Of a DNA stretch of 64,000 bases, positions 1 through 9,824 are shown piece after piece. Source of the stretch: Trichomonas tenax. Its lineage: Eukaryota > Parabasalia > Trichomonadida > Trichomonadidae. The notes beneath the pieces were generated by a model. That model had not been told where the DNA came from and ran no database searches. It worked only from the letters and a program-made list of their open reading frames with translations. Position numbers and translations under genes: made by a program. Within the stretch, counting starts at the first letter, position 1. Each line of letters begins with the position of its first letter. The stretch is taken from assembly GCA_023091735.1 (NCBI GenBank), contig JALKBU010000021.1, forward strand, positions 62,001 to 126,000, in the 5' to 3' direction.

Positions 1-522
1 AAAGAATTGAGAAACGAATGCAATAAGTTTGTTTCCACAAAGAATGAGGAAGCTCTCGCTTACATGGCACTTGCCTATGCTTTGTCTGGTGATGCTCTTC
101 TTGCTGTTAAATGCTTCGCTAAACTCTCAAGAAAATACGCTTTGATTACACACATTGCTGTTGATAATGCAGTCAAAACAGTCGCAGTTCCAGATATAGT
201 CAAGGAAGTAATCAACGAGGTTTATAAGCCATTTACTGAGGATGCCCAAGGTGTTGAAGAGCTCCTCAACAAGGCAAGAGGCCTCCTCTACACAGGAAAC
301 AAGGAAGAGGCAGAAAAAGTCATCATGGAAGCTGCCAAATGCGAGATGAGCTTCAAGACAGCTGTTGATGTTCACTTATTCGCGAAGACCGAGGCTTCTA
401 ATGACGCTCTCGCTGATAAAGTCATAGAAACTATCCACCAGAAGTATCCTAAATACGAGATTAAGTTCGAAAACTTTGAAGAGGATGAACCACATGAATT
501 TGTTGCCAGAAAAGAAAAATAA
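1..522 (+). CDS. C-terminal part of an unrecognised helical-repeat (TPR-like) protein, cut by the window edge
   Basis: The frame is open from base 1, so the true start lies outside the window; only about 173 C-terminal residues are visible. The sequence is made of short amphipathic helices with alanine at the close-packing positions (for example ALAYMALAYALSGDALLAVK, then a second set around KARGLLYTGNKEEAEKVI), which suggests TPR or TPR-like solenoid repeats. The tail is acidic and then basic and has no membrane segment. The stop codon is TAA followed by A, giving a UAAA that can double as the polyadenylation signal known from trichomonads. C-rich third positions match conserved genes nearby. 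A coatomer-epsilon or SRP72-type protein is possible, but I do not recognise it with confidence. Confidence 0.7.
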   Translation, partial: KELRNECNKFVSTKNEEALAYMALAYALSGDALLAVKCFAKLSRKYALITHIAVDNAVKTVAVPDIVKEVINEVYKPFTEDAQGVEELLNKARGLLYTGNKEEAEKVIMEAAKCEMSFKTAVDVHLFAKTEASNDALADKVIETIHQKYPKYEIKFENFEEDEPHEFVARKEK

Positions 523-1037
523 ACATAATATATATATATCTTTTCCATAACCAATTCCGATATTTTTTGCAAATAATCAAACTCATACTATTACAATTCC
601 AATGAAAAAATATAAAGAACTGCTTCTACTCTTCACTATACCAAAAGCAAACTAGCATATTTATTAATCATATTTTAAGATATACCAATATCATAATCAA
701 TAAGCAGAAATTAGCTTGTTTAACATAAAATTTTAGATATAGTTATTAACTGTTGTCTATGTATAAAAAGATAATGCGGTATTGCTATTATAAAAATTCA
801 AGATATCACTAATCATAGGAAAAATAAGCGGCAACCCATAAATTTTTTGATGTAAATTTAATTAAATTATAATGTATATTGTATTGATGATATTAAGATT
901 ACATATTAGTTGATCGCAAATCAAATTTACATGTCAAATTGTGTCGTGTAAATTATAAATTTTTCGTGTAAATGACTCAAAAGTCAGGACAAGAGCGAGT
1001 TTACAATTATCGTCCGTGGCTCGTCCTTTCCGAAGTA
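523..1037. other. AT-rich intergenic spacer
   Basis: I see no gene here. A short in-frame extension of the eL22 frame begins at an ATG at 972, but the 22 residues it would add do not look like an eL22 N-terminus. Confidence 0.6.
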
Positions 1038-1355
1038 ATGTCCACAGTCTTCTACATCGACTGCCAGGCCCCAGTCACAGACAAGTTCTTCCAGCTCCAG
1101 GAGTTCGTCGAGTACCTCCAGTCCCACATGAAGGTCGACAACCTCAAGAAGAACCTTGCTAACAAGATCACAATCGAGGTTGATGCTTCTGCTAATAAGA
1201 TCGTTGTCAATGCTTCCGTCAAGTACTCCAAGCGTGCCTGCCGCTACTACTCTCGTAAGTTCCTCGCCAAGAAGGACATCCGCTCCCGCTTCCACGTCAT
1301 TGCTTCTGCTAAGGACACATACGAGCTCCGCCCATACCGTGTCTCCAACGAGTAA
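1038..1355 (+). CDS. RPL22: 60S ribosomal protein eL22
   Basis: A 105-residue protein with the eL22 fold signature: STVFYIDCQAPVTD at the N-terminus, a central basic KITIEVDASANKIVVNASVKYSKR strand pair, then RYYSRKFLAKKDIRSRFHVIASAKDTYELRPY, which aligns with the family's YLTKKYLKKN and VVANSKESYELRYF blocks. Length fits eL22. The protein is an RNA-binding component of the large cytosolic ribosomal subunit. I chose the ATG at 1038 because the family begins at this point. An upstream in-frame ATG at 972 would add 22 residues unlike eL22; it cannot be excluded without transcript data. The stop is TAAA, a stop-coupled polyadenylation signal. Codon use is strongly C-ending, as expected for a highly expressed gene. 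Confidence 0.93.
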   Translation: MSTVFYIDCQAPVTDKFFQLQEFVEYLQSHMKVDNLKKNLANKITIEVDASANKIVVNASVKYSKRACRYYSRKFLAKKDIRSRFHVIASAKDTYELRPYRVSNE

Positions 1356-2041
1356 ACACTTTTGGTCATAACAGAGTAAAAATTTTATTTTTATTTTTCA
1401 TACTCGATATCTTTTTACAACACTATCATAGAAACGCTCAACTATTGGACCATAACTATATTTTATAATACCAGCTTAAATCGATCAACAAGAAACCCCT
1501 CATATTTTGGATATAAAATTGTTTTCTCATAAATGAGCTAATTTGTTGATGCTTCGATTAGAATTCCTAAAATAGATGTGATTTGAAGATTTGTTTATTT
1601 GAAAAATCAAGATATTTATGGTGAATAGAGAGAAATTAGATAAATTTGCTTAAAATTTTTTTGATTCGTTTATGGCATGATAAATTGATATCTCTAAAAA
1701 GAATTTTAAAACTGTAGATATGTTTTATTCGCGCAGGTTTGATAAAATCATATATGAAATCGATTTTGGTAACAATGGAGAAATCTCTCCCCAAATGCCT
1801 CAATCAATCCGAACATTAACACATCACATATATTAGCCATCTAAATATCTATCCATTCACGAACAAAGATTTGTTACTCTGGGTATATATTGAATGTTAA
1901 TAATCATTATTTCCAATATTTAGCTTGCAGATGCTCATAGCTTTGTTTAAATTGAGGAAAGATGTTAAATTATTGAATAATCAAGCGAAACTAGCAAAAA
2001 AGTTTAATCAATTTGCTGACATAGCTAATAGAGGGTTTTAT
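1356..2041. other. AT-rich spacer between convergent genes
   Basis: This lies between the 3' end of eL22 and the 3' end of superoxide dismutase. The open stretch from about 1925 on the plus strand is the antisense of superoxide dismutase plus AT-rich spacer, not a gene. I see no RNA gene or repeat. Confidence 0.6.
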
Positions 2042-2626
2042 TTAGAGACCAGCCTTCTTCATGTTCTCCTCGACGAAGTTCCAGTTGACATGATCCCAGA
2101 AGTTCTTGAAGTACTCAGCCTTGCGGTTCTCATAGTCAATGTACCAGGCGTGCTCCCATGTGTCGACTGTGAGGAGTGGGGCATGGCCGTCCTTGACTGG
2201 GTTAGCAGCGTTGGAGTATTGGCCGATCTCGCACTTGCCATCCTTGTTCTTGCATAGGTAGCACCAGCCGGAGCCGAAGACTGTGGAGGCCTTTGATGTG
2301 AATGTTTCCTTGAACTTGTCAACGGATTCGAAGTTGTGGGCGAGGACGTCAGCAACCTTAGCTGGCATCTGGATCTTCTCTGGTGTAAGGCACTTCCAGA
2401 AGAAGGAGTGGTTGAAGTGCTGAGCAACGTTGTTGAAGAGTGGGCCTGTAGCCTTCTGGATGACCTCCTCAATGGACTTTCCCTCGAGGCCGGAGCCGAC
2501 GATGAGCTTGTTAGCTGTGTCGATGTAAGCCTGGTGGTGCTTTGTGACGTGGATCTCGACGGCGTGCTGTGTCAAGAAGCCTGGAAGGCCTGTCTTGAGG
2601 TAGGAAGGATACTCCATTGAGAACAT
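2042..2626 (-). CDS. Superoxide dismutase, Fe/Mn family (Fe type)
   Basis: A 194-residue protein that converts superoxide to hydrogen peroxide and oxygen. The four metal ligands are all present: His26 (in EIHVTKHH), His73 (in NNVAQHFNHSFFW), Asp155 and His159 (in VDTWEHAWYIDY). Gln69 in the NNVAQH block is the second-sphere residue typical of the iron type. The C-terminal helix YFKNFWDHVNWNFVEENM is standard. There is no targeting peptide, so it is likely cytosolic, in keeping with the iron SODs of anaerobic protists. The alternative start is Met4. Upstream on the coding strand is TCATTTTTTGAGAAAATG, which fits a trichomonad Inr (TCA). The stop is followed by A (TAAATAAA), giving a polyadenylation signal. 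Confidence 0.96.
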   Translation of the reverse strand: MFSMEYPSYLKTGLPGFLTQHAVEIHVTKHHQAYIDTANKLIVGSGLEGKSIEEVIQKATGPLFNNVAQHFNHSFFWKCLTPEKIQMPAKVADVLAHNFESVDKFKETFTSKASTVFGSGWCYLCKNKDGKCEIGQYSNAANPVKDGHAPLLTVDTWEHAWYIDYENRKAEYFKNFWDHVNWNFVEENMKKAGL

Positions 2627-4239
2627 TTTCTCAAAAAATGAAGTGAATACTTATTCTCAAATTTGATTTTAACGAAACCGCTTTTAGCCTCTCAATAAAT
2701 AATATTCTCTGAACTGATTTTATTAAAATATTTATAGTGCTCCAAATGGGGGGTGTGAGGGGAATTTTTTAAAATTTTTCCGGTGTCTCTTCCGAGACCC
2801 CGTTTTATCAAAAAAAATTGGACCTCCGGCAATGATGACGCCGCCAACGCTGAAGGTGCCAGCGGCGTCATCATCGCCTCCGGCCTGAAGAAACAACAGT
2901 TAATTCCAGCCTTTATCTCATATGCTCATTTTTTTTTCTTCTTTCTCTCTCTCCTTCTCTCTTTCCGTCCTGTTTCTTTATTCTCTTGCTTCGATATGAG
3001 ATCCGATCGCCCTACATAATCGTAAGATTTACTACTTATAAAATGTGTATTTTCTCCTCCTTTCCTCTCTCCTCTTATTTTCTCCTCACAACCGTCTCTT
3101 ACAGTGCCCCTGAGGTATCGAATCTTCAGCAAAGATTGAGCAAAATATCTTTCAATTTATTTTTACTCATCTGATTTACTAATATTATTACATAATGACA
3201 TCCTGATCAATAGAGTTTATTAATGAAATAACTACGGTCAGTCAAGCCAGAATTACTTGCAATTCAAGAAATAATTTATTGTAGATGAATTCACTCATAC
3301 TCTCCAACAATAAACAATGGTTCATGTGTACCAATTTAGAGCTATATTTCATAAAAGTTATCTGATTTCAGAATTTATGTTTTTTTACTCAAACTACAAA
3401 GATGTAAGTCTAATAATCACATGCCAGCTACAGCAATCTCAAGCAGACTGCAGCATGGTGCTCCTTTGTGGTTTCACAAAGCTGTAATACATCGTATTGG
3501 AAGTGATCCTGGCCACTTTTTTTCCAAATGTCAGATTTTTTTTGCACTTTTGTCCAATTTTTTTTGATGACTCTCACAACGAGATATTGAGAATGCTTTA
3601 AATAAAACTATATAATGCAAACAAATCAGGAAGTATTTTAATGAATATAACAGCACAGAGCAAGAAATTTAAAGAATTACAATAATAATTTTTTTTAATA
3701 TACTATATAAACATATTCATTATATGCAAATAGATTGCTAACGTATTTGTATGTGATTTTATACAGATTATTTTGTTGTAATTCAATCATAATGGGAATT
3801 TGGAAATTCAAATTCGCTTGTGAGGGTTTTCTTATATTTCAATAATCTGAATTATGTGTGGCATAGTGTTTTGCACTGTTTAGCATTGTGAGGTTATGAA
3901 TATATTGCGTTTTCGAAAATTATATATGAAATGGGAGAAATTTATTTTGTGATTTTTTGTGTTTGAGTGGTTCATTATATGCTCATAGTTGTGTAGCTTT
4001 ATATCATATGTGTGTAAGTCGTCTATAGCGATTTTGTCGATAGATATATAAATCATCAAGTACTCAAAAGTGACAGCATTATATGCTCATTGTGGACGCC
4101 ATTTCTATCTCATGTAACCTCTTTTCTACTATTTATATACGACATTATATATTAATATGTCTGTGTTGTATACTTCTATATATGTGCCAATGTGTGAATG
4201 CATATATTGCACGATATACAACGCTATGAAGTTGCCTGT
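2627..4239. other. Long intergenic region; GC-richer island and a pyrimidine tract
   Basis: I see no convincing gene. At 2740-2900 the base composition is clearly GC-richer than its surroundings and contains an inverted repeat (listed separately). A long pyrimidine-rich run (T, CT and CTT units) covers about 2930-2990. From about 3840 the TG-rich style resembles the repeat unit that follows. Confidence 0.55.
2831..2875. repeat. GC-rich inverted repeat
   Basis: The arms AATGATGACGCCGC (2831-2844) and GCGGCGTCATCATC (2862-2875) are complementary at 13 of 14 positions around a 17-nt loop. A short direct repeat CCTCCGGC flanks both sides. It is isolated and GC-rich in an AT-rich spacer, so it could be the remains of an inserted element. 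Confidence 0.6.
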
Positions 4240-6096
4240 GCACAATTGATTCGAACTTCTCAACGTGACTTCAAAAGTTGTCTGCGAAGACTTTGTGTAC
4301 AAATATCATTATATATAGTATGTGTCTATTATAAATTGAGTGTGATCTTAAAAATATTATATGTTATGAGATATAATTAATTTTATTTTTTTATTATTTT
4401 TTACTTCTGTATATATAAATAGTTATATATTATCCTTTGTATTATTATTAAATGGTTTGAATTGTTTATATTAATTATTTGTGGAGAGGTTTCCTTTTCC
4501 TTTTGCAAAAAGTGCCGCATTTGATGTGGTAAAACAAACATTTCCCAGAGGTGTGTATTGTTTGTCTTTGATATATGACAATGTATAATATATAGAGAGA
4601 TATGTAACCTATATATTGCATACTGTGTCATCATATCAGAAGGCTTTAATAAAAAGTTTACTCGTTCCAGATTCCGCCGAGTAAAATGGGACTAATTTGA
4701 CATGTAAAAAAACCTTTTGTGTGTTATAACTTAGATCACTTTAGATATATAATGTATGCATTGTGTCAAATATGTTTGTAGTGTGTTGGAGTTATTTGAA
4801 GCAACTTAAAAAATGTGATATAATATCTATAACAGAAATCGATGATTTGATGTATTTAAGGGTTTTATACCTTATAGAGTCTATGTGCATGTGTTTTATA
4901 ATATTTAGCAAATATTTTAAAAATTTAAATAATTTCATGTAAAAATAAGCTTTTATTCAACATAATAGATATTCTTTTATAGCAATACTCTTGTAGAATG
5001 ACATATCCTCGAGCACGGTCCCGGAAAGCTGAGAAGACCGAGTTAGAAGACGTTTTTTCTAACTTTTTATGTATGATATATTTCGCGCTAATAATGGTTA
5101 TTGAAGGTCTATACCATTTGGGCTTTTTTACTACATTTTTATTGGCCTCTATCATAAAAATTTCTGAAATGTGATAAATAATCACACATAAAAATCGTGT
5201 TTTGTTATACATATAGATACTATATGATATATCATATTATGTCTCACTGTGCATTATCTTATATCTCCATCACACATAGTGAAATTAACGCATCAAAATA
5301 TTTTTTGACATTTGTCTTTTGACACGTAATGTGATGCAATGTAAGATAATAATGTCAGATTAAATAAATAAGCTATATAATTGCAAACACGGGATATTCT
5401 ATGCATGTAAATACTATTCATCACACAAAAATCAACTTTAGAGCACATTTTGAAAATTCCATTTCGGAATATTAGACTAAAACTCACATTCTATGGTATA
5501 TTTTGGCTATGCTACCATTTGCAATTGACTGTAAATGATAATATAGCCAAAATATACCATAGAATGTGATCTTTGACTTAATGTAAACACGCAAAATGGC
5601 TCTGAGCGTATATACACATTGGCATAATCATTTTAATGTTTTTTAAAGGCAAGGGGAGTGGCTAAAGTATTGTGAAACTGGGTATATAAAAAAGTGTTTA
5701 TTAGACGAGAAAAGCAAGGATAAGGAGTGATATTTTAATTCTCCATTCGATATACAGTAAGAGTCTAGAAAATCAGCTGTTTTGATGGTACTTTTTGGGT
5801 GATGCAATTATTTCTTTCGTTGAAAAACGAGAAGAGAAATGGGAGATTTCTTTGTTGTAGGATAGAAAGCAGAGTGTGTGATTGTAGAAGCGACGAGGAT
5901 GGTCAGAACATCATCAAGGACAAACTTTCTCTACCTCTATATGTATTTTATGTATCATCTTGTAAAGTATTCAATTCATGCTAATTTTTTTGATTTGTTA
6001 ATTGAATACTTGAACCTATTCTTTAGCCCTATTTATGAGTTTCTGTCATTTTGTTTCGATTTAATGCTTTTAAAAGTATTGCAATTTCCAGGATAA
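4240..6096. repeat. Dispersed non-coding repeat, copy 1
   Basis: This stretch is collinear with 62450-64000 in the same orientation. Shared blocks in order are: GTCTGCGAAGACTT near 4277; TTTGATGTGGT...TTTCCCAGAG near 4519; GATTCCGCCGAGTAAAA near 4670; CTCGAGCACGGTCCCGGAAAGCTGA near 5010 with ACCGAGTTAGAAGACGTTTTT just after; a 25-nt-arm hairpin at 5486; GCGTATATACACATTGGCAT near 5607; and ACCTATTCTTTAG near 6015, followed by a block ending in TTTAATGCTTTTAAAAGTA. Spacing between blocks is similar but not identical. No long open frame is shared, so the unit appears non-coding. The boundary upstream of 4240 is uncertain. Confidence 0.85.
5486..5567. repeat. Perfect 25-nt-arm hairpin inside the dispersed repeat
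   Basis: The left arm 5486-5510 and the right arm 5543-5567 are exact reverse complements (25 nt), separated by 32 nt. The counterpart in the second copy of the repeat (63677-63758) is preserved but imperfect. Confidence 0.85.
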
Positions 6097-6432
6097 TCTG
6101 ACATATCATAAAAGTGACTGCATGTAAAGTAAAAATGTCAAATTTTGTAAAAATGATAATTAATGTGCATTCTATATGCTGTTCATTATGAATTATAGCG
6201 TACGGAAATCCTGCCCCAAAAAGTGTCAGCTAATACCTACAAACAGGTAATCCCACATAGTTGAGCAGTACATACCTTTCGCATTTATTTGAAAAAAGAG
6301 TTGAAATTTAAAATATTTGGAAATACTGACTCTACATCCACTACCAGTAAATAGGGAGTCAGTGCAGCATCAGTATATCCTAATATTTTGAAAAAGTCCA
6401 GATTCCCAAATTATCCACAATTTTGTTTGGCA

Positions 6433-7361
6433 TTTTAGCTCAAATCATAGCACAGTTCCATTATGTGAGGCAAGCCTATCATGGATCAGCCTAATATGAT
6501 TGAGCTGTACTATGACTTGAGCTAAAAAGCAAAATAAAAGTCGATTATTACAAAGCTCGCCTATTTGTCAATGTTATACACGAAGCATGTATGGAGTCTA
6601 ATATTTCTGTGCACTATATGCATTATTCGTGCATAATATTGACAAATAGGTGATTTGTTAAATATCTACTATATTTGTTCATAAAACATGGATATTTGAC
6701 TAGATCATGTATATGAAACGAACAAGCGCATGGACTCAGTTAATGCAATATGTGTGATGAAGTCAGATATCCATATTTTTTGAAAAACTCAAACAATGTT
6801 TCTAAATTAATGAAAAATAAAAATTAATCATTCAGAATGACTCATTATATATGAGGGAACTGCAGCCATATGAAGTGAGTCATTTTGTATGATGATCTTG
6901 TAAAAACATTATGCAATTTTGAATTTGTCTTGCTGCAATGCTGTTCACAAGAGGTGATCAAGGATACATATACATTTATGAGCAGCACTGCAGCGAGAAA
7001 AATAGGATTCTCAAAAATAAAGTCATTGAAATTTCATTGATTTCAAAATTTTTCAATATCATCATTAAAATCAACCCAATGCATAAGGTTGGTAAGATAT
7101 CCCATCCGGTGATCCATTTTTCACGATGATTTTGCTCAAACCAAAAAAATCAACGAAATTTAATGGTTTTATTGAGGCAATTCTGCTCATAATGGTCAAC
7201 ATTGTCCATGTAAGGCCACTTGATAACAGAATTGTCTCAAGAAAACCATGAAAGCGTAAAAAATGTATCGGATATTGAGATGAATTTAAAAAGTTTAAAT
7301 TTCATCTCAAAAAGTGACTGACTGCATTGAACTTGTGTCATATCCTACGCATTCAGTCACT
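6433..7361. repeat. Cluster of imperfect hairpins (array I)
   Basis: At least seven inverted repeats lie side by side: 6433-6455 with 6505-6527; 6560-6583 with 6627-6650; 6688-6701 with 6761-6774; 6827-6850 with 6868-6893; 7163-7185 with 7227-7249 (21 of 23 paired); 7275-7290 with 7294-7310; and 7313-7320 with 7354-7361. Arms are mostly 14-26 nt and loops mostly about 20-60 nt. No gene overlaps the cluster. The ORF at 6938-7129 has no support. Confidence 0.7.
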
Positions 7362-8130
7362 CCTTGTGATGAAATTGGTTCAAAGCATGAAGTGTGCTAC
7401 ATAAACACTTTCAAGTAAAACCTGACAAAAACACTTTACATACTGTCACTTTTCCTGGCACTTTCCGTTGGCTACAATCTTTACTGGCTTTTTGATATGT
7501 AAAATCAAAAATTTGTCATTACCTTGTTGAATGAATGACCAATTAGAGCAGAGCACTCATATGTGACTCTGAGATTTAGAAATGAGGTCACGCTAAACCA
7601 TAGAATAAGAATTTATATCCGATTTTAGGGTAATCGCATTTATATTTATACGAGAAATATTTTATCTCTACAATATCCATAATGAGCATTATAGATTTGA
7701 CTATACATATGATGAAATATATCACCACCATATATAAAAGACTCAATTTTAAATGATTCCTTAGAATATTGAAAATACAAAGAATCTATTAGTTTTCGGA
7801 GTCATAACAATCAAAATTATAATTAGATCGATAAAATTAATGTAATCAAGAAATTACAGAAGTTGTTATGCTTTATTGCAAAAATGTTGCCAATGTATTT
7901 TCCATCGATTACAACAAATTCCATTTTAAATTTAAGAATATAGTCTCTGATTAGCAATCTACCATCTTCTCAGACCATAACACCGATTTTGGGAATCTTA
8001 TTCAAAGTTTTTCAAAATGGAGCAGAAAAACATATGCTAAGAGAAGAGTGCAGTTTAAATCCAAAACAAAAAAGGAAATTAAGTTGATTGTCAAAAATGT
8101 GACATTTTTGCAGCAATTTGACAGATTTAG
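7362..8130. other. Intergenic spacer upstream of the Rab gene
   Basis: I see no gene. The last 60 bases hold AAAAATGTGACATTTTTG at about 8094-8110, a variant of the AAAAGTGAC start-proximal motif, about 20 bases upstream of the Rab ATG. Confidence 0.5.
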
Positions 8131-8703
8131 ATGGAATTCAAAGTGGTGACTATTGGTGAAAGTGGTGCTGGAAAGACATCTGTACTTACCAGGTTCAAAA
8201 CCAACACTTTCTTTGACCAGGGAACGCCTACAATAGGCTCTTCTACCATGGTTTCATCAATAATCGTAAATAATACAAAGGTTGTAATGAATATATGGGA
8301 CACAGCAGGACAAGAGAGATTCAATTCTCTGTTGCCACTGTATTTACGTAATTCTGATGTAATTTTGTATGTGCTCGATATTACTGTAACTCATACTGAA
8401 GAAAGTCTCGATAAAGTGTATCAGTACGCGCTATTGGATATACCTCCAAACGCAGATAAGTATCTTGTCCTCAATAAGATTGATCTCGTGGAAGGTGATA
8501 TAGACACTTCATTTTTTGATGACTACGCACAAAAGAACAACATGGTGGTCCTTAAGGTGAGCGCGAAAACAGGTCTAGGAATCAATATGTTATTCGAAAC
8601 AGTAGCATCTCGTTGTTTTGAACGTCGCATTAATCAGACCAATCAAGGATTTTCATTAGAAAAGAGGGACGAACCTTCAAAGAAGAATCGCGGTTGTTGT
8701 TGA
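8131..8703 (+). CDS. Rab-family small GTPase
   Basis: A 190-residue GTPase with all G motifs: P-loop GESGAGKT (9-16), switch I Thr34 in GTPTIG, G3 WDTAGQE (56-62), G4 NKID (115-118) and G5 SAK (144-146). It ends in a double cysteine (RGCC), the geranylgeranylation site of Rabs that anchors them to membranes. It should act as a molecular switch in vesicle traffic. The switch II/G3 surroundings (WDTAGQERFNSLLPLYLRNS) are closest to Rab5-like subgroups, but the subgroup is an inference; trichomonads carry very large Rab families. The ATG is the only one in frame before the P-loop, and the protein has normal length. Confidence 0.95.
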   Translation: MEFKVVTIGESGAGKTSVLTRFKTNTFFDQGTPTIGSSTMVSSIIVNNTKVVMNIWDTAGQERFNSLLPLYLRNSDVILYVLDITVTHTEESLDKVYQYALLDIPPNADKYLVLNKIDLVEGDIDTSFFDDYAQKNNMVVLKVSAKTGLGINMLFETVASRCFERRINQTNQGFSLEKRDEPSKKNRGCC

Positions 8704-9824
8704 TATATTGATCTTGTTTTTCTAATAAAGTGTTTGTAATTTCGGACCAATTATCATTCTCAGTGGCACCAACATAGTGAGTATAGCATCCGTTTTAGTT
8801 ACGGCCAAAATCGATATTTGCGTTGATGATGCATTGGGATCAACAAGGAAATATCTTATCCACCGATATACTTTATTCGAAATCAATGCCAAACACTTCC
8901 TGTAACCTTCGAACTATGGTTATTTTGATCGGATGACAATCGAATTTCAACTCAAAGTTGGAATATAATGAAATAATTCTGTGAATCTCCTTCGATTCGG
9001 AGTCTTTAATAAGATTCTGTTACTGCGGAGACTCAAATCAAGCATTTGACATGATTGTCTATTTCTCCAAGGTGGAGAAAACGATTTATCTCGCGATTTC
9101 ATTCCGATAGCTTTACACTACATCACAGGCAGTATAATACGTGTTGATAATCATTGGTCAGTAATGTCAGATTTTTTTTGACAGTTTTTCAATAATAAAC
9201 TGAGCTTTGGGAAATTTCCTTATCGTGAAGGTAATATCGGCTATGGCTTATACTACCGCAATGCACACAGGGAGCTCTATCCAGAGATAATGGTTTCGCA
9301 TTTTAACATCGATATTTTTGCAGCGTTTAATATGCAAATAGAGTTAAAAAACAGCGAAATCGAATTTAAACTTCACTGTGCGCAATCTATCGGTCTAACT
9401 AAGTACCTTCCGATTATTTTCCTAAGATATTATCGCTTGACACAAATTCAAAAAAAAAATACTAAAAATTTCTTAAAAGGAAGTAAACATATTAAATCTC
9501 CAATTAATTTTTAAGAAAAAAAATTGAATACTTTTTGGGTAATAGCTTAAAATAGTGCATAGAGTAAAATTAGAAAGAAAGTGAAGTAAAAACGATGACA
9601 ACGCTAGACAAAAGTGAAGTCATTAAATTCGCATAGAAACCATTAATCTCGTCGTCAAAAACATAATTTTTATATTGAACATATAGAGAAGACCAAAATT
9701 ACATCGAGATTTTTAATTGTGAAAGTAGCCGCTCGGTTCAGTAGAAAAAATTGAATGCTACAAACAATTCCTCTGAAATGTTCATCGCTCGTTTTTTCAC
9801 TTCATTTATTTGTTCGCAAGAAGA
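8704..9824. other. Intergenic spacer
   Basis: I see no gene. The stretch 8880-9270 is less AT-rich than most spacers and might be worn-down coding sequence, but no frame is convincing. A TTTTTTCACTTCATTT stretch just upstream of the alanine dehydrogenase ATG fits a trichomonad Inr (TCACTT). Confidence 0.5.

Noticed and set aside
972..1037. N-terminal extension of eL22 from an earlier ATG
   Set aside because: The 22 added residues do not resemble eL22 N-termini; kept only as an alternative start.
2059..2620. Open frames overlapping superoxide dismutase
   Set aside because: Ser/Thr/Arg-rich or antisense shadows with no family signature.
2692..3019. Short frames over the GC-rich inverted repeat (NDDAANAEGASGVIIASGLK)
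   Set aside because: They follow the inverted repeat, have no start context and no relatives I recognise.
4240..4290. GATTCGAAC resembling the T-loop of a tRNA on the minus strand
   Set aside because: No matching T-stem, acceptor or anticodon arm, and the feature is not kept in the second repeat copy.
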